The notes beneath the pieces are model-generated. The model did no database searches, had not been told where the DNA came from, and saw only the letters and a list, made by a program, of their open reading frames with translations. A stretch of 64,000 nt of DNA. Origin: Vibrio sp. CK2-1. Lineage in GTDB: Bacteria; Pseudomonadota; Gammaproteobacteria; Enterobacterales; Vibrionaceae. Positions 18,791 through 28,937 of the stretch are shown here, one piece after another. A program made the translations under genes and the position numbers. The stretch's first letter is position 1, and the number at the start of each line of letters is the position of its first letter. The stretch is from the NCBI RefSeq assembly GCF_021726515.1, contig NZ_JAKKCJ010000002.1, positions 186,001 through 250,000 of the forward strand, written 5' to 3'.

Positions 18791-19420
18791 ATGTCTCAAT
18801 TGATGGAAAAGAAAATCACTCTAGCTTTCACTGGTGCCTCTGGCGCACCTTATGGACTACGTCTATTAGAGTGTTTGCTAGCGGCGGACTACACCGTTTA
18901 TTTGTTGATCTCATCAGCGGCCCGTGTCGTGATGGCAACCGAGCATGATTTAAAGTTACCAAGTGGCCCAGAAGCGGCGCAAAAAGCTTTGGTTGAACAC
19001 CTTAAATGCCGCAGTGATAAGTTAATCGTATGTGGTAAAGAGGATTGGTTTTCGCCTGTTGCCTCAGGATCGGCTGCGCCAAAACAAATGGTAGTGTGTC
19101 CATGTTCTGCGGGTAGTGTGGCTTCGATTGCTCACGGCATGTCGGATAATTTAATTGAACGCGCTGCCGATGTGGTAATGAAAGAACGTGGCCAATTATT
19201 ATTAGTGGTACGCGAAACGCCATTTTCAACTTTGCATTTAGAGAATATGCACAAGCTATCGCAAATGGGCGTCACCATAATGCCGGCGGCACCGGGTTTT
19301 TATCATCAACCGAAAACCATTGAAGATTTAGTTGACTTTATGGTGGCGAGAATTCTCGATCATTTAGGTATTGAACAAGGTTTAGTGCCTCGTTGGGGCT
19401 ATGATCAACGCTCTAGCTAA
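18791..19420 (+). CDS. ubiX: Flavin prenyltransferase UbiX
   Basis: UbiX makes prenylated FMN from FMN and dimethylallyl phosphate, the cofactor for the UbiD decarboxylase in ubiquinone synthesis. The FMN-binding start [22 protein letters not shown] is followed by [11 protein letters not shown], a [41 protein letters not shown] stretch and the active-site region [42 protein letters not shown] 18791 has GAGG 8 bases upstream; GTG 18785 is in frame but overlaps this site. The 209-residue length is normal. Confidence 0.95.
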   Translation: MSQLMEKKITLAFTGASGAPYGLRLLECLLAADYTVYLLISSAARVVMATEHDLKLPSGPEAAQKALVEHLKCRSDKLIVCGKEDWFSPVASGSAAPKQMVVCPCSAGSVASIAHGMSDNLIERAADVVMKERGQLLLVVRETPFSTLHLENMHKLSQMGVTIMPAAPGFYHQPKTIEDLVDFMVARILDHLGIEQGLVPRWGYDQRSS

Positions 19421-19483
19421 CAGTATTATTATTAATAGCGGAGAACTACTCGCCTCCTGCTAAGCAACACTTTACAATTTATA

Positions 19484-19570
19484 CAACTCATCGGGGTGCT
19501 GAATCATGTGATTTAGCTGAGATAACACCCGTGACCTGAACCAGATAATGCTGGCGTAGGAATTGAGTGG
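19484..19570 (+). promoter_or_regulatory. TPP riboswitch (THI element)
   Basis: The conserved core is unmistakable: TCGGGGTGC (from 19491), GCTGAGATAACACCC, GACCTGAACCAGATAATG and CTGGCGTAGGAA. ACTCA at 19486-19490 pairs with TGAGT at 19564-19568 to close P1. It precedes the thiamine importer genes, so thiamine pyrophosphate should switch them off. TCCTT at 19579-19583 could pair with the thiB ribosome-binding site AAGGA at 19606-19610, pointing to control of translation. Confidence 0.95.
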
Positions 19571-19618
19571 GTTTTTCCTCCTTTTCCCTGTGCCGCTCAC
19601 TAAATAAGGATTAATCTA

Positions 19619-20656
19619 GTGAACTTCACACCTAAAGCGCTTACTTTTCTTGCTCTCTCTTGTGCGGCGACCTTTTCTACTTCAGCGCTTGCTAGTTCAG
19701 AGCTTTCTACTTCAGAGTCAGCTAAGCAAAAGCCTACCTTAACCGTTTATACCTACGACTCTTTTACGTCTGATTGGGGCCCAGGTCCGAAAATCAAACA
19801 AGCTTTTGAAAGCCAATGTGACTGTAATCTGAATTTTGTTGCCTTGGATGATGGCGGTTCGGTGTTAAGTCGTATTCGTTTGGAAGGCAACAATACCAAA
19901 GCAGATGTGGTACTAGGGCTCAATAACAACATTATGGCGCAAGCTCAGCAAACGGGACTACTTGCCAAGCATGATGTTGATACTTCTCAAGTCACCATTC
20001 CTGGTGGTTGGAATAATCCTTATTTTGTGCCTTTTGATTACGGTTATTTTGCCTTTGTGTACAACAAAACCAAAATGAACAACCCACCGAAAAGCTTAAA
20101 AGAATTAGTCGAGCGTGATGATTTTAATATCATTTATCAAGATCCACGTACCTCGATTACTGGCCAAGGTTTATTGCTGTGGGTGAAAGCGGTTTATGGT
20201 GATGACGCGGCGCAAGCATGGCAAAAAATTGCCGATAAAACAGTTACGGTGAGCAAAGGTTGGTCAGACTCTTACCCTATGTTCTTAAAAGGGGAGAGCG
20301 ATATGGTGTTGTCTTATAGTACCTCTCCGGCTTATCACATTATTGCTGAAAATGATGACCAATATGCAGCGGCTAATTTTGTTGAAGGCCAATATGCTCA
20401 GATAGAATTGGCAGCCAAAGTGGCAAGTACCAAGCATCCTAAATTAGCCGATGAGTTTATGCATTTTATCTTAACCGATGATTTCCAATCCGTGATGGCA
20501 ACCGGTAATTGGATGTACCCAGTAACCGATGTTGAGTTGCCGAAAGGTTATGAGCAATTAACGGTGCCAAGCAAGATGTTGTCGTTAGAGCCAGAAACCG
20601 TTGCTAAGCAGTTGAAAGGTTGGACTCGTGAGTGGCAGATGGCTTTGTCGCAATAA
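19619..20656 (+). CDS. thiB: Thiamine ABC transporter, periplasmic substrate-binding protein
   Basis: ThiB captures thiamine, its phosphate and pyrophosphate in the periplasm for the ThiPQ importer. It starts with GTG at 19619, with AAGGA 8 bases upstream. A signal peptide (MNFTPKALTFLALSCAATFSTSALA) precedes a type 2 binding fold: LTVYTYDSFTSDWGPGPKIKQAFE, VVLGLNNNIM, VPFDYGYFAFVYNKTK, YQDPRTSITGQGLLLW and LSYSTSPAYHI. The TPP riboswitch lies directly upstream. It is the first gene of thiBPQ. Confidence 0.96.
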   Translation: MNFTPKALTFLALSCAATFSTSALASSELSTSESAKQKPTLTVYTYDSFTSDWGPGPKIKQAFESQCDCNLNFVALDDGGSVLSRIRLEGNNTKADVVLGLNNNIMAQAQQTGLLAKHDVDTSQVTIPGGWNNPYFVPFDYGYFAFVYNKTKMNNPPKSLKELVERDDFNIIYQDPRTSITGQGLLLWVKAVYGDDAAQAWQKIADKTVTVSKGWSDSYPMFLKGESDMVLSYSTSPAYHIIAENDDQYAAANFVEGQYAQIELAAKVASTKHPKLADEFMHFILTDDFQSVMATGNWMYPVTDVELPKGYEQLTVPSKMLSLEPETVAKQLKGWTREWQMALSQ

Positions 20657-20703
20657 CCTCATGGTAACTCTTTTCGTTTTTAAGGATCTAGTAGGTTGCT
20701 AGT

Positions 20704-22293
20704 GTGATTAATGTTCCGGTTCCTAAGTTAGGTATTGCGGTTGCGCTGGCGATTGCTACGTTTGTCTGTGCAACCATTGGGGCACTAGTTCAGCACGCTC
20801 CAACGCTGAATATTAGTTGGATTTTATCCGATCCTTATTATCGACATATCACCTTCTTTAGCTTCTATCAGGCATTCTTTTCGACTTTGTTGAGTGTCGG
20901 TTTGGCGATTCCGGTTGCTCATGCGTTATCTCGACGAGAATTTATAGGCAAGTCGCTGTTATTGAAACTGTTTGCTTCAACATTGGTATTGCCGGTGTTG
21001 GTTGGGGTATTCGGTATTTTAGCAATTTTAGGTAACAGTGGCTTGGTCGCCAGCGTATTCAAAGCTTTTGATGCTCGTTTACCCTTTTCGATTTATGGCC
21101 TAAGTGGCATTCTAGTCGCTCATGTCTTTTTTAACTTACCTTACGCCTGTCGCTTGTTATTGCATGCTTTAGAGTCGATTCCTAATGAGCAACATAAATT
21201 GTGTTCTCACTTGGGAATGAATGGATGGCAGAAGTTTCGCCAAGTTGAGTGGCCCCGTATGAGACAGCAACTTCCACATGTCGCTGGCCTAGTGTTTATG
21301 CTGTGCTTTACTAGCTTTTCGACGGTTATGGCATTAGGTGGCGGGCCTAAGTCGACCACGATTGAACTGGCTATCTACCAAGCGATTAAGTTTGATTTTG
21401 ACCTACAAGCTGGCGCGATTCTCGCGTTATGGCAAATGCTGCTATGTGGTGGGTTAAGTTTACTATTATTGCGTTTAGCGAAAACCTTGCCAGCTTCGAC
21501 TCAGGCTAGCCAACAAGTGTTACCGGTGTGGTCAGATTCTCGTTTAGCGAAAGTTTGGGATAGCATTTGGATCATAGCGGCAATGTTGCTTGTGCTACCA
21601 CCTTTATTGATGGTGATATGGCAAGGTTTGAATCCTCAATCATTGAGTGTGCTGCAAGATGCTAAGTTTTGGCAGGCGTTGATGGCCTCGCTGAAAGTCG
21701 CAACATTAGCCAGTTCACTTGCCTTGCTGATGGGCATCGCAATTTTATTTACCAGTCGCGCTTGGCATTTGAAAGGGCGTAGTCAGTGGGCAGGGCGTTT
21801 AGAATTGATGGGCACGATTATCTTGGTGACACCGGGAATTGTGATTAGTACCGGACTGTTTTTATTACTGCGTAATCAAGTTGACGTATTCAGCCTTGCT
21901 TTTGTGATGGTGATTTTAGTGAATGGCCTAATGGCGTTGCCTTACATCATCAAAACCTTGTCGCAGCCAATGTTACAAACTGCCCAGCAATATCAATTTT
22001 TATGTCAAAGCCTAGGTATGACAGGTTGGACTCGTTTTAAAATGGTTGAATGGAAAGCGCTGAATAAACCCATAGCTCACGCCTTTGCGATTAGCTTTAT
22101 GTTTTCGATGGGCGATTTAAGCGCCGTGGCACTATTTGGTAACCAATCTTTCACTACATTGCCTTTGTATTTATTTCAACTACTGGGAAGCTATCAAATG
22201 CCTGCGGCGGCGATGGTCTCACTGTGTTTATTGGTGTTTAGTGTCATCTGTTTTAGCTTGATTGATGTCGTGTTTAAACGAAGTAGCCGTTAA
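20704..22293 (+). CDS. thiP: Thiamine ABC transporter permease
   Basis: ThiP is the inner-membrane channel of the thiamine importer. It is a fused double permease of 529 residues with two BPD_transp_1 halves and about twelve helices. The EAA-type coupling loops are visible in each half (SHLGMNGWQKFRQVEWPRM near residue 175 and SLGMTGWTRFKMVEWKAL near 440). It begins with GTG 20704 with an AGGTT element upstream, 47 bases after thiB. The GTG start matches the modest expression typical of permease subunits. Confidence 0.95.
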   Translation: MINVPVPKLGIAVALAIATFVCATIGALVQHAPTLNISWILSDPYYRHITFFSFYQAFFSTLLSVGLAIPVAHALSRREFIGKSLLLKLFASTLVLPVLVGVFGILAILGNSGLVASVFKAFDARLPFSIYGLSGILVAHVFFNLPYACRLLLHALESIPNEQHKLCSHLGMNGWQKFRQVEWPRMRQQLPHVAGLVFMLCFTSFSTVMALGGGPKSTTIELAIYQAIKFDFDLQAGAILALWQMLLCGGLSLLLLRLAKTLPASTQASQQVLPVWSDSRLAKVWDSIWIIAAMLLVLPPLLMVIWQGLNPQSLSVLQDAKFWQALMASLKVATLASSLALLMGIAILFTSRAWHLKGRSQWAGRLELMGTIILVTPGIVISTGLFLLLRNQVDVFSLAFVMVILVNGLMALPYIIKTLSQPMLQTAQQYQFLCQSLGMTGWTRFKMVEWKALNKPIAHAFAISFMFSMGDLSAVALFGNQSFTTLPLYLFQLLGSYQMPAAAMVSLCLLVFSVICFSLIDVVFKRSSR

Positions 22294-22311
22294 TTATGAA
22301 GAAGAATTACC

Positions 22312-23031
22312 ATGTCTGATAGTGCCATTGAGATCCAACAAGTCATTTATGATTATCAAAGTGAAACCTTTCATTTTGACTTACAGGTAGAGCGTGGCTC
22401 GATTATGGCTTTGATGGGGCCTAGTGGCTCTGGCAAATCAACCTTACTCAGTTTAATCGCCGGTTTTATTGAACCTAAACAAGGGAAGATTAACGTCGAT
22501 GGTTTAGCTGTGGTTGGTTTACAGCCTCACCAAAGGCCACTGGCAATGCTGTTTCAAGAGCATAATTTATTCAGCCACTTAACGGTAAGGCAAAATATTG
22601 GACTGGGTTTACATCCCGGCCTGAAATTAACGAGCCAGCAAAAACAGCAAGTGGAACAAGCCGCTCAGCAAGTTGGTATTGTTGAACTATTAGATCGCCT
22701 GCCTGAGCAGTTATCGGGCGGACAGCGGCAACGCGTCGCACTGGCAAGATGCTTTGTACAGCCACATTCGATTTGGTTGTTGGATGAGCCTTTTTCAGCG
22801 TTAGACCCTATTTTACGTCAAGAGATGTTGTCGCTGGTGGCAAGGCTAGCTAAAGAGCGCAATATCACGGTATTGATGGTGACGCATCATTTGTCAGATG
22901 CTAAATCGATAGGTAGTCATTTTGCCTTTATGGAGCAAGGACAAGTGACAGAGTGCGATCAAATCTCACAGTTAACCCAACAAAGTACTAACGCTCACTT
23001 AAGAGAATTTCTTAAAGCGAGCGGAAATTAA
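22312..23031 (+). CDS. thiQ: Thiamine ABC transporter ATP-binding protein
   Basis: ThiQ powers thiamine import on the cytoplasmic side of ThiP. Walker A GPSGSGKST is near residues 36-44, with AMLFQEHNLFSHLTVRQNI (Q-loop), signature LSGGQRQRVALARC, Walker B IWLLDEPFSALD and the switch His in MVTHHLSDA. The 239-residue length is normal. It is the last gene of the operon, 18 bases after thiP, and is followed by a long hairpin. Confidence 0.96.
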   Translation: MSDSAIEIQQVIYDYQSETFHFDLQVERGSIMALMGPSGSGKSTLLSLIAGFIEPKQGKINVDGLAVVGLQPHQRPLAMLFQEHNLFSHLTVRQNIGLGLHPGLKLTSQQKQQVEQAAQQVGIVELLDRLPEQLSGGQRQRVALARCFVQPHSIWLLDEPFSALDPILRQEMLSLVARLAKERNITVLMVTHHLSDAKSIGSHFAFMEQGQVTECDQISQLTQQSTNAHLREFLKASGN

Positions 23032-23032
23032 A

Positions 23033-23065
23033 ACAGCCTTTGATATCGTCAATATCAAAGGCTGT
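23033..23065. terminator. Terminator after thiBPQ
   Basis: A perfect 14-bp stem (ACAGCCTTTGATAT / ATATCAAAGGCTGT) with a 5-base loop begins two bases after the thiQ stop. The T-run is poor on the plus strand, but T-rich sequence follows within 15 bases. It may also serve the convergent membrane-protein gene. Confidence 0.7.
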
Positions 23066-23093
23066 GAGTTTATCTTTTATATTAAAAATGAGG

Positions 23094-23789
23094 TTAAGAT
23101 TTTTTCGTCAGACGATCGGTAAAAAACTGATTTCGCTTACCGATAAATTCAGAGTAACTTTCACCTTCGAGACGATATTTACGCCAAGTTAAGAAGCTTT
23201 GTAGGTAGCCTAATGATGAATAGAAAATGACGGTATAGCCTAGAACCTCTAGCCCTTCTTCTGCAACGCGTTTGATGATTCTATTGTATTCCGGCCCGAG
23301 AATACCTTGCCAAAAATGCCCCATACCAAATAAGCGCGAAAATACCAGTAGTAATGCCATCCCTATACATAGTGAGAAGAAATGGCGACTTTGAGTAAAA
23401 TGCGAAAATGTGTGTATGGTTTGTTTGATATTTCTTGAGGCGAATATCGTACAGGTTACAGCAAGAATGAGTGCAGGAACGACCCAAAACCCATGAAATA
23501 TTTGATCAAATAAGCCATCTAATTCTCGGATAAACATACAACCGAAAAAGCCAGCCACTAAAGTGCAAAAATGTCGAGTAGAAGGTTCTTTATAAGCGGT
23601 ATAAGCAAAAGATAGTGAGCTAAGTAGTAGGATGATTTCCTGAAAGTATTCAGTTAATGAGGTTTCACCGATCCCTTGTTTGAGGTAGATCAGATCATAG
23701 CTAAGAGTGGCAACCGGCAAAGTAACAAGCAAAGCGAGCAATAGAAATTGGCCAAACCCTTTGAGAATAAAACGTATATCAGTAGACAT
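23094..23789 (-). CDS. Uncharacterised inner-membrane protein with about six helices
   Basis: I do not recognise a named family. The 231-residue product is strongly hydrophobic with about six membrane segments (for example FLLLALLVTLPVATLSYDLI, TLVAGFFGCMFI, ALILAVTCTIFA and FFSLCIGMALLLVFSRLF). Acidic residues stand next to or inside helices in FIRELDGLFDQIF and RVAEEGLEVLGYTVIFY. That recalls heme- or metal-associated membrane proteins, but no His ligand pattern is convincing. ATG 23789 is preferred because GGAG lies 5 bases before it; GTG 23795 overlaps that site. It is convergent with thiQ and seems to be a single-gene unit. Confidence 0.65.
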   Translation of the reverse strand: MSTDIRFILKGFGQFLLLALLVTLPVATLSYDLIYLKQGIGETSLTEYFQEIILLLSSLSFAYTAYKEPSTRHFCTLVAGFFGCMFIRELDGLFDQIFHGFWVVPALILAVTCTIFASRNIKQTIHTFSHFTQSRHFFSLCIGMALLLVFSRLFGMGHFWQGILGPEYNRIIKRVAEEGLEVLGYTVIFYSSLGYLQSFLTWRKYRLEGESYSEFIGKRNQFFTDRLTKKS

Positions 23790-24022
23790 AATCACTCCGA
23801 AACAAAAGCTGCCTTATTTTTATATTCTAGTCCGTTTTAGTGTAGCAGTCCGTGTGATACTGGCAGAGGGAGGGGGATTCTATAGTTGATATCGTTTAAA
23901 GGCTAATATTTTTTGGTTTTATCAAATAAAGTTTAATAATATTCAATTCTAAGTTATTCACTAGACAATCAAGGCACACTGTGTGCACCTTGATTGCTAT
24001 TATTTCCTTTGTTTTAGCGTTG

Positions 24023-25441
24023 TTATAGGTTTTCTTCGGCGAACTCCGCTAAACGGCTACGAACCACGCCATTTAAGTGAATGTTGGCACTACCTTCGAA
24101 GTTTTTAAAACGTTCAACCATGTAAGTTAACCCTGAAGTGACAGGCGTTAAGTAAGTGGAATCGATTTGCGCCAGATTACCCGAGCAGACAATTTTGGTG
24201 CCTTCACCACAACGAGTAATGATGGTTTTGATTTGAGAAGCAGTCAGGTTTTGGCATTCATCAAGTAATACAAACGCATTTTGAATCGAGCGGCCACGCA
24301 TAAAGTTGATGGATTTGAATTGAATATTAGCTTTATCACAAATGTACTTTAATGAGCCTTCAGTACAATGATCGTTTTTATGCAGCGCTTCTAGCGTATC
24401 GGTAATTGCCGCCAGCCAAGGCATCATTTTTTCTTCTTCCGTGCCAGGTAAGAAACCAATGGCTTCACCGATATCGGGGGTATTGCGAGTGACGATGATC
24501 TTATCGAACATTTTTTTCTCGATGGTCATCTCTAACGCCGCGGCCATGGCAAGCATAGTTTTACCACTACCCGCTGCACCGGTTAAAATCACCAAATCAA
24601 TTTCAGGATCAAGCAAGGCATCCATTGCCATTCCTTGATAGACATTTTTCGGATAAATATCCCAAGCATGTCGGTGCATCAGCCGTTCTCGGCTAAGGTC
24701 TTTAATTTTGGCACTTGTCGGATGCAGCTCTTCAACACGGCCAGCAAAGTCGGTATCTTCATCGATAATATATTGATTAATAAAGGTTGGCTCTAAGCCT
24801 TCTCGATCAACGGTATGAAAAGTTTTACTGCCGCAGTTGTGGCTTTCTACTTGTTTAAAGTTATCCCAAAAGCTGCCTTGGTATTCATTAAAGCCTTTAG
24901 TTAGGAACTGCACATCATCAATTAATTGGTCAGTTCGGTAGTCTTCAACATATTGAACACCAGCGCCTTTGGCTCGTAAGCGCATATTGATATCTTTGGT
25001 GATCAATACGACTTCTCGTGGTGCGCGACGGTTTTGCAGGGCAATCACACCATTTAAAATGCGGTTGTCGCCGGCTTTATCGGCAAAGGCTTTATCACTA
25101 TCTTGGATATCAAAATCGGCCAGAATCGAAATGGTGCCAGTAGCTTGATTATCCTTAGCAAAAGGAATGCCTTGAGATATTTCATCGGGCGTTGCATCGT
25201 GGAAAATTGCTTCTAGGGCTCGAATGGCAACTCGGGCATCTCGAGCAACATCACGTTTGCTGTCTTTGATGCGATCAAGTTCTTCTAATACTGTCATTGG
25301 AATGACGACATCGTGTTCTTGGAATGAGTATATGGCGTGGGGTTCGTGGAGTAGGATGTTGGTATCAAGGACAAAGATTTTGCGCGATGATTTATCGTCG
25401 TGTGAGTTACGGCTGGTTAGCGTTCTGTCAGTCGAGCCCAT
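24023..25441 (-). CDS. PIN-PhoH fusion protein (PhoH2-type RNA helicase/ribonuclease)
   Basis: This 472-residue cytoplasmic protein joins an N-terminal PIN nuclease domain to a C-terminal PhoH ATPase domain. The PIN start FVLDTNILLHEPHAIYSF (about residues 23-40) carries the first catalytic Asp, with further acidic residues in VVIPMTVLEELDRIK and AGDNRILNG. The PhoH part has Walker A TGAAGSGKT near residue 277 and Walker B FVLLDECQNLTASQIKTIITRCGEGTKIV. PhoH2 proteins of mycobacteria unwind and cut RNA; the function in vibrios is not established. ATG 25441 has AAGGAG 7 bases upstream, which decides the start over 25477. It is divergent from rapA. Confidence 0.88.
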   Translation of the reverse strand: MGSTDRTLTSRNSHDDKSSRKIFVLDTNILLHEPHAIYSFQEHDVVIPMTVLEELDRIKDSKRDVARDARVAIRALEAIFHDATPDEISQGIPFAKDNQATGTISILADFDIQDSDKAFADKAGDNRILNGVIALQNRRAPREVVLITKDINMRLRAKGAGVQYVEDYRTDQLIDDVQFLTKGFNEYQGSFWDNFKQVESHNCGSKTFHTVDREGLEPTFINQYIIDEDTDFAGRVEELHPTSAKIKDLSRERLMHRHAWDIYPKNVYQGMAMDALLDPEIDLVILTGAAGSGKTMLAMAAALEMTIEKKMFDKIIVTRNTPDIGEAIGFLPGTEEEKMMPWLAAITDTLEALHKNDHCTEGSLKYICDKANIQFKSINFMRGRSIQNAFVLLDECQNLTASQIKTIITRCGEGTKIVCSGNLAQIDSTYLTPVTSGLTYMVERFKNFEGSANIHLNGVVRSRLAEFAEENL

Positions 25442-25871
25442 AGCGTCTCCTTGTTCCGCGGTGCGGAAGGCTAGCAATGTTTGATTGCTAGAGGCAGCTA
25501 CAGTATATAGGGAACGTCCTGTTCCTATTTTCGCTATCGAGAGTGTCGGTAGCGTGCAGCTACATAACGATCAAACCCTTTTCATTGATAAGCAACGATA
25601 GATTTTTAATGCAAAACTATCTGAATGCTTAAGTTGAGTATATGAAAGATTTTTACTTTCAGCTCTAATTTACCTCTCAAATATTGACACTTTTATGTCA
25701 AGGCGAAAATTAACTTCAAATCAGGATGATATATCTAGGCTCATCAAGTAAGATGTGCGGCTTTTTCCTTGTCGGGAAAGCGTATTTAAATGGGGTTTGA
25801 GGGAAGAATATTTCTTTAAAAACCACTAAAATAGATTTCAATAAAGTTAGATTCATAAGGTAGTCGATTAC
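25442..25871. other. Divergent intergenic region between the PIN-PhoH gene and rapA
   Basis: This gap is 430 bp. It holds an 8-bp inverted repeat CTAGCAAT / ATTGCTAG (25471-25478 and 25484-25491) just upstream of the phoH start. A second inverted repeat, TTGACA / TGTCAA (25684-25689 and 25696-25701), has a left half that equals a consensus -35 hexamer. I could not identify a convincing -10 element at 17 bases. No ORF of note is seen. Confidence 0.5.
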
Positions 25872-28796
25872 ATGGCATTTGCGTTAGGTCAGCGTTGGAT
25901 TAGTGATACAGAAAGCGATTTAGGATTAGGGACAGTCGTCGGGCTTGATGCTCGAACTGTAACCTTGATGTTTGCTGCATCAGAAGAAAACCGTTTGTAT
26001 GCCCGTAATGATGCGCCGATCACTCGAGTGGTGTTTAATGTCGGTGATGTTATTGAAAGCCAAGAAGGTTGGACTTTAAAAGTTGAGCATATCGAAGTAC
26101 AAGATGATGTGATCAGCTATATCGGTACTCGCCAAGATAACCAAGAAAGCGATGTTGTATTACGTGAGATTTTCTTAAACCACCAAATTCGCTTTAATAA
26201 GCCGCAAGATAAATTGTTTGCCGGTCAAATTGATCGTATGGATAACTTTGTCCTACGCTACAACGCATTAACCAATCAATATCAGCAGCATAAAAGCCCA
26301 ATGCGTGGTCTTTGTGGTATGCGTGCTGGCCTTATTCCGCATCAGCTTTATATTGCCCATGAAGTGGGGCGTCGTCATGCGCCTCGCGTGCTACTGGCCG
26401 ATGAAGTTGGCCTAGGTAAAACTATTGAAGCGGGCATGATCATTCACCAGCAAGTATTAACCGGTCGTTCTGAGCGTATCTTGATTGTGGTGCCGGAAAC
26501 GTTGCAGCACCAATGGTTAGTCGAAATGATGCGTCGCTTCAATCTGCATTTTTCGGTGTTCGATGAAGAACGTTGCCTAGAGTCGCAAGCCGATGCATTG
26601 AATCCATTTGATACTCAGCAATATGTCTTATGTTCACTCGATTTCTTGAAAAAGAATGAAAAACGTTTCAATCAAGCCTTAGCCGCTGATTGGGATTTAT
26701 TGGTCGTCGATGAAGCCCATCACCTAGAGTGGAGTGTTGACGCACCAAGCCGTGAATATCAAATGATAGAAGGCTTAGCGGCAAAAATCGCTGGCGTGCT
26801 TCTTCTTACTGCAACCCCTGAGCAACTAGGCCATGAGAGTCATTTTGCTCGACTGCGTTTACTTGATTCAGACCGCTTTTTTGACTACCCAACTTTTGTG
26901 AAAGAAGAGCAGCAATACGCACCGGTAGCTGAAGCGGTCGCAAGCTTAGAATCTGGCAAGCCGCTGACTAACGACCAAAAAAATAGCATTACTGAGTTGC
27001 TATCAGAGCAAGATGCCGAGCCGCTATTTAGAATTTTAGATGGTTGTAGCTCACAAGCTGAATTTGATATTGAGCAGAAAACCTTAGCTCGCCAAGAGTT
27101 GATTGATAACTTAATGGATCGTCATGGTACTGGACGCATATTGTTCCGTAATACTCGTGCCGCGATCCAAGGTTTTCCTGAGCGCCACGTGCACATGCTA
27201 GAAATGCCAATGCCTGAGCAATACACTCGAGCAATGCGTGTTTCTAAGATGATGGATGGCGAATTGCCTGAGCAAACTCAAGCGCTGAAAAACTTGTATC
27301 CAGAAGAGATCTTACAAGATCTAGAAGGCGATAAAACCTCATGGTGGACGTTCGATCCTCGCGTAACTTGGCTTATCGATAAAGTATTAGAAAAACGCTC
27401 TGAAAAGATCTTAGTGATCGCATCACGCTCTTCTACTGCCTTGCAACTAGAGCAAGCTTTGCGTGAGCGTGAAGGTATTCGTGCCACAGTATTCCATGAA
27501 GGTATGTCGATTCTTGAGCGTGATAAAGCCGCTGCATATTTTGCGCAAGAAGAAGGTGGAGCGCAGGTACTGATCTGTTCTGAAATTGGCTCTGAAGGAC
27601 GTAACTTCCAGTTTGCCAATCAGTTGGTGATGTTCGACTTGCCATTCAATCCAGACCTACTAGAACAACGTATCGGCCGTTTAGACCGTATTGGCCAAAC
27701 TCGTGATATTGAAATTTTCGTTCCGCATTTAGAAAATTCAGCGCAATCAATTTTGGCTCATTGGTATCACCAAGGTTTGAATGCGTTTGCAGAAACCTGC
27801 CCAACAGGTCACGCGGTGTATGATGAATATTCTGCCAATTTAATTGCCATGCTAGCCTCTGGCGACATGAGCGAATTGGACCATTTAGTCGAGCAATCGG
27901 CAGCGCTCAATAAACAATTGAAATCGAAATTAGAACAAGGCCGTGACCGTTTGCTAGAAATTCACTCGAACGGTGGCGAAAAAGCGCAAAAAATCACGGA
28001 AACTATCGCATCTGGTGATAATGATACTAACTTGGTGACCTTTGCACTCGGCTTGTTTGATACCATAGGTTTAAACCAAGATGACAAAGGTGAAAATGCA
28101 CTAGTGGTGACGCCATCAGAACACATGATGGTGCCAAGCTACCCTGGTTTACCTTATGAAGGTGCGACCATTACTTTTGATCGCGATACTGCGCTTTCTC
28201 GTGAAGATATGAACTTTATGAGTTGGGAGCACCCAATGATCCAAGGTGGTATTGATCTACTGCTTAGCGAGAATGTCGGTACTAATGCAGTTTCGTTATT
28301 AAAAAACAAAGCGCTACCGGTTGGCACTATGTTCTTAGAGCTAGTGTATTTAGTGGATGCTCAAGCGCCAAAACGCAGTGGCATTAACCAATTCTTGCCA
28401 AAAACGCCAATTCGTTTATTGATGGATGGCAAAGGTAACGAACTTTCAGAACAAGTACCGTTTGACACATTTAACCGCCAACTTAGCCCGATTAATCGTC
28501 ATATGGCGAGTAAAGTGGCGAGTTCAGTGCAAGATCAGATTCACTCGTTAATTGAAAGTGCTGAGCAAGCGGTATTGCCTAAACTGGATGAAGTGCGCCA
28601 AACCGCGAAATCTGAGATGCAGCAAAAGCTTAACTCTGAGTTAGAACGTTTATTGGCACTTAAAGCCGTCAATCCAAACATTCGTGATGAAGAAATTAGC
28701 GCCATTGAAACGCAAATCGAAACGCTGTCTGGTTACATCGAAACCGCGCAGCTACAGCTTGATTCTCTGCGTTTGATCGTGGTTGCTCATCAGTAA
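25872..28796 (+). CDS. rapA: RNA polymerase-associated protein RapA (HepA)
   Basis: RapA is a SWI2/SNF2 ATPase that binds RNA polymerase and helps recycle it after transcription. The 974 residues start with tandem Tudor-like domains (about 1-110). Helicase motif [15 protein letters not shown] is at residues 177-190, motif [12 protein letters not shown] follows, and motifs V and VI are [17 protein letters not shown] and [14 protein letters not shown] RapA-specific C-terminal region covers the last 300 residues. ATG 25872 has AAGG about 11 bases upstream. The gene lies just before rluA, as in E. coli. Confidence 0.97.
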   Translation: MAFALGQRWISDTESDLGLGTVVGLDARTVTLMFAASEENRLYARNDAPITRVVFNVGDVIESQEGWTLKVEHIEVQDDVISYIGTRQDNQESDVVLREIFLNHQIRFNKPQDKLFAGQIDRMDNFVLRYNALTNQYQQHKSPMRGLCGMRAGLIPHQLYIAHEVGRRHAPRVLLADEVGLGKTIEAGMIIHQQVLTGRSERILIVVPETLQHQWLVEMMRRFNLHFSVFDEERCLESQADALNPFDTQQYVLCSLDFLKKNEKRFNQALAADWDLLVVDEAHHLEWSVDAPSREYQMIEGLAAKIAGVLLLTATPEQLGHESHFARLRLLDSDRFFDYPTFVKEEQQYAPVAEAVASLESGKPLTNDQKNSITELLSEQDAEPLFRILDGCSSQAEFDIEQKTLARQELIDNLMDRHGTGRILFRNTRAAIQGFPERHVHMLEMPMPEQYTRAMRVSKMMDGELPEQTQALKNLYPEEILQDLEGDKTSWWTFDPRVTWLIDKVLEKRSEKILVIASRSSTALQLEQALREREGIRATVFHEGMSILERDKAAAYFAQEEGGAQVLICSEIGSEGRNFQFANQLVMFDLPFNPDLLEQRIGRLDRIGQTRDIEIFVPHLENSAQSILAHWYHQGLNAFAETCPTGHAVYDEYSANLIAMLASGDMSELDHLVEQSAALNKQLKSKLEQGRDRLLEIHSNGGEKAQKITETIASGDNDTNLVTFALGLFDTIGLNQDDKGENALVVTPSEHMMVPSYPGLPYEGATITFDRDTALSREDMNFMSWEHPMIQGGIDLLLSENVGTNAVSLLKNKALPVGTMFLELVYLVDAQAPKRSGINQFLPKTPIRLLMDGKGNELSEQVPFDTFNRQLSPINRHMASKVASSVQDQIHSLIESAEQAVLPKLDEVRQTAKSEMQQKLNSELERLLALKAVNPNIRDEEISAIETQIETLSGYIETAQLQLDSLRLIVVAHQ

Positions 28797-28814
28797 TACG
28801 TCACTCGGAAAATT

Positions 28815-28858
28815 CGTTGCTCGTAGCTCGATGTTATCTTTTCGAGTTACGAGCAACG
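28815..28858. terminator. Long hairpin after rapA, probable terminator
   Basis: Two 16-base arms (28815-28830 and 28843-28858) pair with one mismatch around a 12-base T-rich loop, and CTCGG / CCGAG outside extends the symmetry. It lies 18 bases after the rapA stop. The right side lacks a strong T run except ACGTTTTATTT a little further on. Confidence 0.65.
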
Positions 28859-28937
28859 AGCTGCCGAGAAACGTTTTATTTAACCACTTTTCTTACTTTA
28901 GTTCGTAGAATCTAACCTAGAACCCAGGAACCCTTTC

